DNA of 64,000 bases from Microbacterium sp. MPKO10 (GTDB lineage Bacteria; Actinomycetota; Actinomycetes; Actinomycetales; Microbacteriaceae): assembly GCF_026107415.2 (NCBI RefSeq), contig NZ_JAPCHX010000003.1, forward strand, positions 1 through 64,000, written 5' to 3'. The translations under genes were made by a program, and so were the position numbers. The number at the start of each line of letters is the position of its first letter. Positions within the stretch are counted from its first letter, which is position 1. The notes under the pieces are model-generated. The model ran no database searches, was not told the DNA's origin, and saw only the letters and a list, made by a program, of their open reading frames with translations. This document shows, piece by piece, positions 17,582 to 26,278 of the stretch.

Positions 17582-19000
17582 TCAAGGCACAGCGGGCGGG
17601 TCCTCTCGGGGGCTGTCGTCGTCCGACTCGCTCGGGTCACGCTGCGCATCGGCGGCCTCGTCCGATTCGCGCTCAGAGCGCAGGAGGTCTTCGAGAGCAA
17701 CGTCGAATTCGTCGGGTTCGGGAGCTTCGCCGCGCTCGGCGGCTTCAAGACGCGCCACAAGTGCGGCCGGGTCGTCGATATCGGCCGAGGTCGGCACGAG
17801 ATCCGGATGCTGCCAGAGAGAGTCGCGGGTAGACGCGCCGACGGCATCCGTCACCTTTGTCCACATCGCCGCAGCCTCACGGAGGCGCCGCGGCCGAAGC
17901 TCAAGCCCGACGAGTGTCGCGAATGCCTGCTCCGCCGGGCCGCCGGTTGCCCGACGTCGACGCACGGTTTCAGCGACAGATCCCGCTTTCGGCAGGCGAA
18001 CCGTCGCCTCGGCAGTGACGACATCCACCCAGCCCTCAATGAGCGCCAGCGTCGTCTCCAGACGTTCAAGCGCTGCCAGCTGCTGGTCGGTCTTCGGCGG
18101 AATGAGCGAGCCGTTCGTCATGGCCTCGCGCAGTTCCTCGGGGTTCGACGGGTCGAAACCAGAGGCGAGTTCTTCGATGGCTTCCGTGTCGATGTGGATT
18201 CCGCGCGCGAACGCCGTGATCGACGAGATGAGGTGCAGACGCAGCCACCGGGCATGCCGGAAAAGCCGTGCGTGCGCGAGTTCTCGGACAGCAAGGTAGA
18301 GCTGCACTTGGTCGAGGGGAATGTCGAGACCCTCGCTGAACGCAGCCACATTCTGCGGCACGAGGGCCGCTTCGTCTTCGAGGAGGGGAATGCCGACATC
18401 GCCGCCGGATACCACCTCGGTCGACAGCTGCCCGACCACCTGGCCCAACTGCATCGCGAACATGGTGCCGCCGACGCCCTTGATCATGCGCGTGGCCTGG
18501 CCGATCATCTCCTGCATCTGCTCGGGCGCCTGCTCTTTGAGAACAGTCGTCAAGGCGTCGGAAATACTCGTCGCCACCGGCTCCGCCAGCTGTGTCCACA
18601 GAGGCATCGTCGCTTTGGACCATTCAGCGCGGCTCATGGTGCGCGGCGTGCTCGTCAGAGACGCGAACGACGTCACGTCGGCAAGCCAGAGCTCGGCGAC
18701 ATGGAATGCCTGGGCGAACTGCTCTCGCTCTGCCGGCGTGATGTTCTGCGCATCGTTCCGGCCAATCTGCACGGCCTGCTCCAGGGAGACATCCCAGTTG
18801 ATGCCGCCCTCAGCGCTCTGCTGCTGCATGGCGCGTTGGAACTGCATCATCATGGCCTGCAGAGACGCGGGATCGCTCGGCAGCCCGGCGGCACCCGCGA
18901 GCTTGCTCGGATCGACTCCGGCATTACCCGAGAGGATCTCTCGGATCATGTCCTGAAAGTCGTCTTCGGGGTTCTTGTCCTCGTCTGGCACTTCAGCCAC
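17582..19000 (-). CDS. DUF2342 family protein (zinc-metalloprotease-like)
   Basis: The 472-residue protein belongs to the actinobacterial DUF2342 family, often labelled zinc-dependent metalloprotease and represented by Rv3195 in M. tuberculosis. The region that would hold the protease motif reads YLAVRELAHARLFRHARWL (about residues 235-253). It lacks a true HExxH, so protease activity is doubtful from sequence. The N-terminus is Met/Gln-rich (LQAMMMQFQRAMQQQ). The C-terminal 60 residues are acidic and probably disordered. It is divergent from the PDZ-Lon protease gene with 114 bp between starts. Confidence 0.85.
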   Translation of the reverse strand: MAEVPDEDKNPEDDFQDMIREILSGNAGVDPSKLAGAAGLPSDPASLQAMMMQFQRAMQQQSAEGGINWDVSLEQAVQIGRNDAQNITPAEREQFAQAFHVAELWLADVTSFASLTSTPRTMSRAEWSKATMPLWTQLAEPVATSISDALTTVLKEQAPEQMQEMIGQATRMIKGVGGTMFAMQLGQVVGQLSTEVVSGGDVGIPLLEDEAALVPQNVAAFSEGLDIPLDQVQLYLAVRELAHARLFRHARWLRLHLISSITAFARGIHIDTEAIEELASGFDPSNPEELREAMTNGSLIPPKTDQQLAALERLETTLALIEGWVDVVTAEATVRLPKAGSVAETVRRRRATGGPAEQAFATLVGLELRPRRLREAAAMWTKVTDAVGASTRDSLWQHPDLVPTSADIDDPAALVARLEAAERGEAPEPDEFDVALEDLLRSERESDEAADAQRDPSESDDDSPREDPPAVP

Positions 19001-19114
19001 CTTTCAGCGAGAGACGGTGTTGTCGCTCTACGCTAGTGCCTGAAGCTTGAGGTTAGTCGTGGCCGCCGATGCTCTGCGTCCGCCCGTCGCGAACATCGTG
19101 GAGAAGGGACCAGT

Positions 19115-20266
19115 GTGACGCTGCACGGCGACGACGACATCGAGGCGAATGAGCCCGGACTTTTCCCACCTCCGGGTGGCCCTGATCGGCCCCGTCCCAC
19201 ACGAAAGACCGTGTTTGGCTGGTTCAGCCTCGCCGCGTCATTCGTCATTCTCGGCGTTCTCGCACTGGCTCCCGCGCCATATGTGATTCAGCAGCCCGGA
19301 CCCGTCTTCAACGTGCTCGGCGAGACCGAGGGCGATGAGTCTGTGCCGCTCATCTCGATTGACGGGACCGAGACGTACGACGTGGGTAAGACCCTTGACA
19401 TGCTGACGGTGAGCGTCGTCGGCAACCCGGAGCAGTCCCCGAACTGGTTCCAGATCGGCAAGGCCTGGTTCGATCGCAGTGAGGCCGTCGTTCCGATGTC
19501 GCTGTATTTTCCCGACGGAACCACGGCGGAAGAGCGCGATGAGCAGACGCAGGTCATGATGGTGAATTCGCAGCAGGATGCTGTCGCAGCGGCGCTGACA
19601 GAGCTCGACATCGATTTCACCTCGACGCTCATCGTCGGTGACATCGTCGAGGGCACTCCAGCCGACGGCGTGCTGAACGTTGGCGACGAGATCATCGAAG
19701 CAGATGGGGTCGGCGTCGATGATGTCACGGAGCTTCGCGACATCATCGCCGACCACGAGGCGGACGGGCCGATGTCGATCACAGTCATGCGCGACGGAGA
19801 GAAGATCGACGCCGAGGTGACCCCGACCGAGGTTGAATACACAGACGGCTCATCCGCCTTCGTCATCGGCGTCCAGACGACAGAGACCTACGAGTTCCCG
19901 TTCGATGTGTCGATCAAGCTCGATGACGTGGGCGGTCCGAGTGCCGGCATGATGTTCGCTCTGGGGATCATCGACAAGCTCACTCCCGGCCCGCTGGCCG
20001 GGGATGCCGCCGTTGCCGGAACCGGCACGATCGATGCCGAGGGAGATGTCGGGCCGATCGGCGGCATCAGACAGAAGCTGTACGGCGCTCGCCAAGCGGG
20101 GGCCGAGTACTTCCTCGCCCCGGCCGACAACTGTGACGAAGTGGTTGGTCATGTGCCCGACGGTCTCGACGTCTTCAAGGTAGCGACACTCGAGGACTCG
20201 CTCTCAGCGCTCGAGACGTTGAGCACCGGGGGTGACATTTCCTCACTTCCGTCGTGTTCGCCATGA
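19115..20266 (+). CDS. YlbL-type PDZ/Lon (S16) membrane protease
   Basis: The 383-residue protein has one N-terminal membrane segment (about residues 34-53), a PDZ domain (about 160-235) and a C-terminal S16 Lon protease domain. The catalytic Ser lies in GGPSAG near residue 273 and the Lys in GIRQKL near 319, the Ser-Lys dyad of Lon enzymes. No AAA domain is present, as in B. subtilis YlbL and M. tuberculosis Rv3194c. The domains face outside the membrane, so it may degrade extracytoplasmic substrates without ATP. It starts with GTG after GAGAAGGGAC. UPF0182 follows on the same strand. Confidence 0.92.
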   Translation: MTLHGDDDIEANEPGLFPPPGGPDRPRPTRKTVFGWFSLAASFVILGVLALAPAPYVIQQPGPVFNVLGETEGDESVPLISIDGTETYDVGKTLDMLTVSVVGNPEQSPNWFQIGKAWFDRSEAVVPMSLYFPDGTTAEERDEQTQVMMVNSQQDAVAAALTELDIDFTSTLIVGDIVEGTPADGVLNVGDEIIEADGVGVDDVTELRDIIADHEADGPMSITVMRDGEKIDAEVTPTEVEYTDGSSAFVIGVQTTETYEFPFDVSIKLDDVGGPSAGMMFALGIIDKLTPGPLAGDAAVAGTGTIDAEGDVGPIGGIRQKLYGARQAGAEYFLAPADNCDEVVGHVPDGLDVFKVATLEDSLSALETLSTGGDISSLPSCSP

Positions 20267-20344
20267 GCATTGCCCTGCACAGGCAAAGCAAGGCAATTAT
20301 CCGTAGGATTGTCAGTTAAACCCCGACACTGAAAAGGCCTATCG

Positions 20345-23257
20345 ATGTCATCTGCCACGGCACGTTCCTCGAATGCCGGTCGAAAGAAGCGCGCACCACT
20401 CGCAATCACCCTCATCTCCGTCGGTGTGCTCGTCGTGCTGTTCTTCATCTTCTCGAGCTTCTATTCCGATTTCCTCTGGTTCCAGCAGCTCGGCTACACC
20501 CAGGTTCTGACGACACAGTGGATCGCCACGATCGTCATGTTCGTGATCGGATTCATCGCGATGGCGGTGCCGGTGTGGGGGGCTCTGCAGCTGGCCTATC
20601 GGCTGCGACCGGTGTACGCGAAGCTGAATTCGCAGCTCGACCGCTACCAAGAGCTCATCGAGCCGCTGCGCCGCCTCGGGATGTGGGGAATCCCGGCGCT
20701 TCTGGGGCTTTTCGCCGGATTCTCTGCCGCGACGAGCTGGCAGACGGTGCTGATGTGGCTTAACGCCACGCCGACGGGAAAAACCGATCCGCAGTTCGGC
20801 CTCGACGTGTCGTTCTACCTGTTCCAGCTCCCGTTCTACCGTGAGGTGCTCGCGTTCGCGTCGGCTGTCGTGCTTCTCGCGCTCATCTGCACGATTGCCG
20901 TGACCTTTTTGTACGGATCGATCCAGCTCATGGGCCGCGAGCTGCGTATTTCGAAAGCAGCGCGCATTCAGATCGCCGTCCTCGCGGGCGTCTATCTGGT
21001 CATCCAGGCCGTCAGCGTCTGGGTTGACCAGTATCTGACTCTGACCGAGACCGGCACCCTGATCACGGGAGCGAGCTACACCGATGTGCACGCGACGATC
21101 CCAACACGGGCCATCCTGGCCGGCATCGCGCTCTTTGTCGCCATCCTCTTCTTTGTGACCGCGTTCATCGGCCGTTGGCGCCTGCCCATCGTCGGGACCG
21201 CGCTTCTGCTCGTTTCTGCTCTGCTGATCGGCACCGCCTATCCGTGGGTGATCCAGCGCTTCCAGGTCGAGCCGAACGAGCGTGCTCTCGAACAGCCGTA
21301 CATCGAGCGCAACATCGACATGACGCGTGACGCATTCGGCGTCTCCGACGTCAAGGAGGTCGAGTACGACGCGACAACGGATGCCGAGCCCGGGGCTCTG
21401 CGCTCGGACGCCGAGACGACAGCATCCATTCGCATCATCGACCCAGACTTGATCAGCGCAACCGTGACGCAGCTCGAGCGGTTCAAGACCTACTACAAGT
21501 TCCAGGAAGAGCTTGACGTCGACAGGTACACGATCGACGGTGAAGTACAGGATGCCGTTGTCGCGGTGCGCGAGATGAACCAATCTGGTGTGAAAGACGA
21601 CCTGAGCTGGTTCAACAGCAGCCTTGTCTACACGCACGGCTACGGGCTGGTCGCCGCCTACGGCAACCAGCGCTCCAGCGACGGCGAGCCGGTGTTCATG
21701 CAGTCGGGCATCCCCTCGACGGGTGTGCTCGGTGATTTCGAGCCCCGCGTTTACTTCGGCGAGGATTCGCCCACCTACTCAATCGTCGGCGGTTCGACAG
21801 GCGGCAAGGACGTCGAGCTCGACTATCCGTCTGGCGAATCAGGCGAGACGTACACGACGTTTGACGGCGACGGCGGGCCGAAGCTCGACAATGTCTTCAA
21901 CAAGCTCGTGTATGCGCTGAAGTTCCAGTCAGAGCAGATCTTCCTCTCGGACAACGTCACGGAGGACTCGCAGATTCTCTACGATCGCGACCCGCGCCAG
22001 CGCGTGCAGAAGGTGGCACCGTACCTGACGCTCGACTCCGACGTGTACCCGAGCGTCGTCGACGGACGAATTGTCTGGATCGTCGACGGATATACGACGT
22101 CGAACTCGTTCCCGTATTCGAAGACGACGAGCCTCAGCTCGGCGATCTCGAATGAGGACGGCAATCAGTCGTTCCTGCTCGATGACATCAACTACATGCG
22201 CAACTCGGTGAAGGCCACCGTCGATGCGTATGACGGTTCGGTCACCCTGTACGCATGGGATGATAAGGACCCGATCCTTCAGACGTGGCAGAAGATCTTC
22301 CCCTCGACGGTGAAGCCGATCTCTGAGATGGACGGCGATCTCCTGTCGCACGTGCGCTACCCCGAAGACCTCTTCAAGGTTCAGCGTGACGTCCTCCAGC
22401 GGTACCACGTGACGGATCCGAGCAAGTGGTACTCCGACTCAGATCTGTGGAAGACTCCGGCAGATCCGCAGGAGCAGGAGGGCAACAGCACACTTCAGCC
22501 GCCGTATTACCTCTCGATGCAGATGCCGGGTGACGATCACCCGTCGTACTCGTTGTACACGACGTTCATCCCGGGCGGTGGCGGCGCATCGAGTGTGCTC
22601 GCTGGATATCTGTCGGCGAACTCGAACGCGGGGAGTAAGGCGGGAACCGTTTCTGACAGCTACGGAACGCTCACCCTGCTGAGACTGCCGAAGGATACGA
22701 CGGTTCCCGGTCCGGGGCAGGTGCAGAACTCGTTCAACTCGGATACCGAGGTCTCCAACCTCATCAATATTCTGAAACGTGGCCAGACCGAGGTGCTCAA
22801 CGGCAACCTGCTCACGCTGCCCGTGGGTGGCGGTCTGCTCTACGTGCAGCCCGTCTACGTGAAGTCGACGGGTGAGACGAGCTATCCGCTGCTGCAGAAG
22901 GTGCTTGTCGCGTTCGGAGATAAGATCGCCTTCAAGGACACGCTCGACGAGGCGCTCGACGAGCTGTTCGGCGGCGATTCCGGTGCGGAAGCCGGTGACC
23001 AGGCAGCTGCAGACGGCAAGGACGACACTGAGACTCCGCCTGCCGACGACTCGGGTGATGAGTCGGGTGGCGACGAGTCAGGCGACAGCGAGACGCCGCC
23101 GGCGGACTCCGATCTCGCTGCTGCTCTCGAGGCCGCAAAGCAGGCAATGGCCGACAAGCAGGCAGCGATGGAGGCCGGTGATTGGGCAGCATACGGTGAG
23201 GCTGACGACCGCCTCAACGAAGCCATCCAGAAGGCTCTGGAGCTGCTCAACGGCTAA
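20345..23257 (+). CDS. UPF0182 family membrane protein
   Basis: The 970-residue protein matches UPF0182, a large conserved actinobacterial family of unknown function (Rv3193c in M. tuberculosis). The first 310 residues hold about seven hydrophobic segments. A large soluble domain follows, probably external, with many Tyr and Asp residues. The C-terminal 90 residues are acidic and low in complexity (repeated Asp, Gly and Ser), ending in an Ala/Lys helix. It follows the PDZ-Lon protease in the same order as Rv3194c-Rv3193c, which suggests a shared envelope role. A hairpin terminator lies 28 bp downstream. Confidence 0.93.
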   Translation: MSSATARSSNAGRKKRAPLAITLISVGVLVVLFFIFSSFYSDFLWFQQLGYTQVLTTQWIATIVMFVIGFIAMAVPVWGALQLAYRLRPVYAKLNSQLDRYQELIEPLRRLGMWGIPALLGLFAGFSAATSWQTVLMWLNATPTGKTDPQFGLDVSFYLFQLPFYREVLAFASAVVLLALICTIAVTFLYGSIQLMGRELRISKAARIQIAVLAGVYLVIQAVSVWVDQYLTLTETGTLITGASYTDVHATIPTRAILAGIALFVAILFFVTAFIGRWRLPIVGTALLLVSALLIGTAYPWVIQRFQVEPNERALEQPYIERNIDMTRDAFGVSDVKEVEYDATTDAEPGALRSDAETTASIRIIDPDLISATVTQLERFKTYYKFQEELDVDRYTIDGEVQDAVVAVREMNQSGVKDDLSWFNSSLVYTHGYGLVAAYGNQRSSDGEPVFMQSGIPSTGVLGDFEPRVYFGEDSPTYSIVGGSTGGKDVELDYPSGESGETYTTFDGDGGPKLDNVFNKLVYALKFQSEQIFLSDNVTEDSQILYDRDPRQRVQKVAPYLTLDSDVYPSVVDGRIVWIVDGYTTSNSFPYSKTTSLSSAISNEDGNQSFLLDDINYMRNSVKATVDAYDGSVTLYAWDDKDPILQTWQKIFPSTVKPISEMDGDLLSHVRYPEDLFKVQRDVLQRYHVTDPSKWYSDSDLWKTPADPQEQEGNSTLQPPYYLSMQMPGDDHPSYSLYTTFIPGGGGASSVLAGYLSANSNAGSKAGTVSDSYGTLTLLRLPKDTTVPGPGQVQNSFNSDTEVSNLINILKRGQTEVLNGNLLTLPVGGGLLYVQPVYVKSTGETSYPLLQKVLVAFGDKIAFKDTLDEALDELFGGDSGAEAGDQAAADGKDDTETPPADDSGDESGGDESGDSETPPADSDLAAALEAAKQAMADKQAAMEAGDWAAYGEADDRLNEAIQKALELLNG

Positions 23258-23285
23258 CGGGTGACTCGGGCTGAAAAGCCTGCTC

Positions 23286-23328
23286 CGGATGCTGCCGGCC
23301 GACGCACTGCGTCGGCCGGCAGCATCCG
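23286..23328 (+). terminator. Terminator hairpin with inverted GGATGCTG motifs
   Basis: Two 21-base arms are perfect inverted complements around a central C at 23307, and TTTT follows. Each arm begins with the octamer (23287, and its complement at 23320). It ends the UPF0182 transcript. With the hairpin at 1-35 it is the second terminator built from paired octamers. Confidence 0.85.
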
Positions 23329-23362
23329 TTTTCTGTCGTGTTTTCGCGGCGGCCGCCTCGAT

Positions 23363-23391
23363 TTGGGGGAGTGCTTGGCCTCTGGTAGAGT
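23363..23391 (+). promoter_or_regulatory. Promoter of the initiator tRNA gene
   Basis: A -35 like TTGGGG (23363-23368) and a -10 TAGAGT (23386-23391) are separated by 17 bases. They lie 12 bases upstream of the mature tRNA 5' end. Confidence 0.5.
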
Positions 23392-23403
23392 CATTTCTTG
23401 TGC

Positions 23404-23480
23404 CGCGGGGTGGAGCAGTTCGGTAGCTCGCTGGGCTCATAACCCAGAGGTCGTAGGTTCAAATCCTGCCCCCGCAACCA
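23404..23480 (+). tRNA. tRNA-fMet (CAT), initiator
   Basis: This is a 77-nt cloverleaf with anticodon CAT and an encoded CCA end. The first base C cannot pair with the A opposite it, and the anticodon stem ends in three G-C pairs (GGG/CCC). Both are hallmarks of the initiator tRNA. Confidence 0.97.
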
Positions 23481-23487
23481 AAAGCAG

Positions 23488-23520
23488 AATGCCCGGTCTC
23501 ATGGAGACCGGGCATTTTGC
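23488..23520 (+). terminator. Terminator after tRNA-fMet
   Basis: Thirteen-base arms (23488-23500 and 23504-23516) surround an ATG loop, followed by a short T run. It sits eight bases beyond the tRNA. Confidence 0.85.
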
Positions 23521-23570
23521 ATGTGGTCGAGCCTGTTCGGTGGCCGTTGCCCAGGTGTACCGTGGCTGGC

Positions 23571-24086
23571 ATGAGCACACGTGACATTCTGAGCGATGCG
23601 GCGGCGAGGCCCCTGGCCGCGGCCGAGGGACTGCGTCCGGTACTTGATCGAGAAACGCTGAACGGCCATCCGGGCGGTCACGACAATTCGATTGCCTGGC
23701 TTCTCTGGCACACGGGGCGTGAAATCGATGCGCAGCTGGCCGGTCTCACTGGCGAATCCCAGATCTGGGAGACCGGAGAGTATGCACGTCGGACGGGGCT
23801 CGGCGATGCCGGCGGCCAGGTGGGGTACGGCCACACACCCGAGCAGGCTCGTGCCATTCGTGTGGATGACGCGGATGCTCTCTACGACTACCTCACGGAG
23901 GCGACAGACGCTCTGATCAACTACGTGAATACTCTGGGAGACGTCGAGCTTGACGAGGTCATCGATGAGAACTGGACCCCACCGGTGACGAGAGGCGCCC
24001 GGCTGGTCAGCATCATCGGCGACGCGCTGCAGCACGTGGGGCAGGCGGCCTACGCGGCAGGGTCGCTGAAGAACATAGCCGGGTGA
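23571..24086 (+). CDS. DinB family protein (DUF664-like)
   Basis: The 171-residue four-helix protein resembles the DinB/DUF664 superfamily. In Actinobacteria many of these are thiol-dependent enzymes that use mycothiol. Candidate metal-binding histidines are in NGHPGGHDN, WLLWHTGRE and the C-terminal DALQHVGQAAY. The substrate is unknown. TACCGT ends seven bases before the ATG and no Shine-Dalgarno is seen, so translation may be leaderless. The open frame reaches back to 23517 but would begin inside the tRNA terminator. Confidence 0.82.
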   Translation: MSTRDILSDAAARPLAAAEGLRPVLDRETLNGHPGGHDNSIAWLLWHTGREIDAQLAGLTGESQIWETGEYARRTGLGDAGGQVGYGHTPEQARAIRVDDADALYDYLTEATDALINYVNTLGDVELDEVIDENWTPPVTRGARLVSIIGDALQHVGQAAYAAGSLKNIAG

Positions 24087-24160
24087 AGACGCTCACACTC
24101 GTCACAAAGCGAGAGTGTCTCCACCCGGCGATGAGGTGGGGAACCACTCGATGCGGTCAA

Positions 24161-25426
24161 TCAGGGGGTACCCGCTGCCTGGAGGAGGCGAGCCGTGTAC
24201 GGATTGAGCTCGATCGGTGAGTCGTCCCCCACGATGACCGTGCCGCCGAGGTAGGCGAGCCGACCGCCGACCACATAATTAGGTTCGAGAGCGAAGCTCA
24301 TGCCGGGAACGAGTTCCATATCGCCAGCCAGAGTCGGATGCGTGCTCTCTCTCGGGTAGACATCGGCACCGGGGATATGACTGTTTGCATACGAGGGGAA
24401 GCCACCCAACGCGATCGTCGGATTGAGACCATGAATTGACGGGCCGAACTCCCAACCGTCGCCTGCATTGAGCGGGACGCGCATCGCCTCGACGACCTCG
24501 CCGAATGTGCGGCCAGGGCGCAGCGTTCGTAGGCATTCGTCGTACGCGGCACGGGCGACGGCGGCAGCGCGTTGAAGATCCTCATGCGGCTTGCCGATCG
24601 TGATCGTCACCTGGTGCTGCGTGTGGTGCCCACCGGCGTTGCTGAAGACTTCGGCCGAGACGATGTCCCCGTCGCGCAGAATGCGCGGGGCTTGCGGGCG
24701 ATATGACCACGAGGGGAGTCCGCGCGAGAGCGGATGTGCTCCCGACCAGAGGTGCATGGCGGCCGGCGTCGTCCCATGCCGATATCCCGCTGCCATACCT
24801 GCCGCATACACATCGCTCTCCGGGACACCGGCCGTCGCGGCGTCGACCATCGCCCGAGCCATCGCATCTCCGATCTCTGCTGATCTGCGCACGACGTCGA
24901 TCTGCTCCTGGCCCATGGGCATAATGTGCCGTGAGAACGCGGGAGCGACAGGCGTGAACGTGATGTGGGGGAGCGCCGTGAGGATGCTGTCCCAGAGACG
25001 ATAGGGCATGATCCCCTCCGGATGCCACGGGGGCGCCGGCTCCAGGCCGATGACCCCGACTGAGCTGCGCTCCAGGCCCAAACCGGTCAGAGTGTCGATG
25101 ATCGAACGCGAGTCGCGCGATGCTCGAACATTCTCCGGTGGAAACCAGACGGCTTCGCCACGTCGCCGGGATTCGAGATGGTCTTTCGCGAACATTTCCA
25201 TCGGGAACAGGCAGATCGGATCACCGTCACGGGGGACAATGACCGTTGTACCTGCGCGCGCGTTCGTCAACCACGTGTCGAATGCGAAGGGCGCGGGACC
25301 AGCATCCTCGTGCTCACCGTAGACGAGCAGCGCGTCAAGTCCCTCGCGCGTCATAAATGCTCGCGCACGTGCCCACCGGCGGTCACGCTCGGTCATCGAA
25401 AAGGTCGGGAGGTCAGGAGTAGTCAT
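24161..25426 (-). CDS. M24 family homologue with degenerate metal site (creatinase-like)
   Basis: The 421-residue protein has the two-domain creatinase/prolidase architecture. The usual metal ligands are largely lost: the first Asp position reads SAEVF and the second QHQVT. The Glu in FALEPN is kept, as is the His in SIHGLNP. The final Glu position reads GGTVIV. Non-metal M24 members such as creatinase use histidines instead, so this may hydrolyse a C-N bond in a small molecule instead of a peptide. ATG at 25426 follows an AGAAAGAGA Shine-Dalgarno. The adjacent SDR gene ends 17 bp upstream on the same strand, which suggests an operon. Confidence 0.82.
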   Translation of the reverse strand: MTTPDLPTFSMTERDRRWARARAFMTREGLDALLVYGEHEDAGPAPFAFDTWLTNARAGTTVIVPRDGDPICLFPMEMFAKDHLESRRRGEAVWFPPENVRASRDSRSIIDTLTGLGLERSSVGVIGLEPAPPWHPEGIMPYRLWDSILTALPHITFTPVAPAFSRHIMPMGQEQIDVVRRSAEIGDAMARAMVDAATAGVPESDVYAAGMAAGYRHGTTPAAMHLWSGAHPLSRGLPSWSYRPQAPRILRDGDIVSAEVFSNAGGHHTQHQVTITIGKPHEDLQRAAAVARAAYDECLRTLRPGRTFGEVVEAMRVPLNAGDGWEFGPSIHGLNPTIALGGFPSYANSHIPGADVYPRESTHPTLAGDMELVPGMSFALEPNYVVGGRLAYLGGTVIVGDDSPIELNPYTARLLQAAGTP

Positions 25427-25443
25427 GTTGTCTCTTTCTGTCG

Positions 25444-26178
25444 TTACCACGGCAGCACACCGTCGCGGTCGCGGTACTCACCGGTGGGCCCTGGTGATGT
25501 GGTGGCGAGTGAGACGATTGCGTCTGTCCCCTCTGTCACGGATTGCGTTCCTTGATGGCCGTTGAGGTCAGTTGCCGTGAAACCTGGGTCGGCGAGATTG
25601 AAGCGAATGCCGGGTATCGAGCGGGCGTACTGGGTCGTGATCATGTTGAGCGCCGCCTTCGACATTGGATAGATCAGATGCGGGTAGGTCGATTCCTTTC
25701 TTAGCGGGTCGTTCGTGATGGTCTGCGAACCGGCGCCGCTCGAGACCATCACGACGCGTGGGTCGCGTGCAGATTTCAGCAGTGGAAGGAACGCGTGGGT
25801 GACGCGAACCGGGCCAAGCACATTGACTCGAAGCACGGGAATGAGATGCTGCGGGAGAGTTTCTGCCGGATCGATGATTTCTCCGGTGATGCCTGCATTG
25901 TTGATGAGTACGTCGAGCTGATGCTCCCTCTTGCTGAGGGTTTCTGCGGCTTCTGCCACAGATCGGTCGGAGGTCACGTCGAGCGTGATGAAGCGGATGT
26001 CTGAGCCATCGGCAGCGAGTTGTTCAGCTGCAGCACGGCCACGCGACTCGTCGCGGGCGCCGAGGTAGACGCGCCAGCCGAGTTCGCCAAGGCGGCGCGC
26101 GGTCTCGCGGCCCAGCCCTTTATTGGCACCGGTGATCAAGACGGTTGTGGATTCTGGATTAGTGCGCGGTTCTTCCAT
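25444..26178 (-). CDS. SDR family NAD(P)-dependent oxidoreductase
   Basis: The 244-residue protein is a classical short-chain dehydrogenase. It has TGANKGLG at the N-terminus (Rossmann glycine motif), LDVTSD, NNAG near residue 90, the catalytic Ser in MVSSGAG and a YPMSK motif (Tyr-x3-Lys) near 175. The second half of the glycine motif and GARD suggest NADP preference. The frame is open to 26331, but ATG at 26178 gives the family N-terminus. It is divergent from an MmyB-type regulator with 100 bp between starts, a common arrangement in which the regulator controls the oxidoreductase. Confidence 0.9.
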   Translation of the reverse strand: MEEPRTNPESTTVLITGANKGLGRETARRLGELGWRVYLGARDESRGRAAAEQLAADGSDIRFITLDVTSDRSVAEAAETLSKREHQLDVLINNAGITGEIIDPAETLPQHLIPVLRVNVLGPVRVTHAFLPLLKSARDPRVVMVSSGAGSQTITNDPLRKESTYPHLIYPMSKAALNMITTQYARSIPGIRFNLADPGFTATDLNGHQGTQSVTEGTDAIVSLATTSPGPTGEYRDRDGVLPW

Positions 26179-26278
26179 ATCTCGACTCTGTTCCGAGACT
26201 GAGCACACATACAGGCGCGGATGAGCCTGGGAGTCTCGGTCCCAGGATGTTCTGCGCGAAAAGGAGGAGAATTGACGG

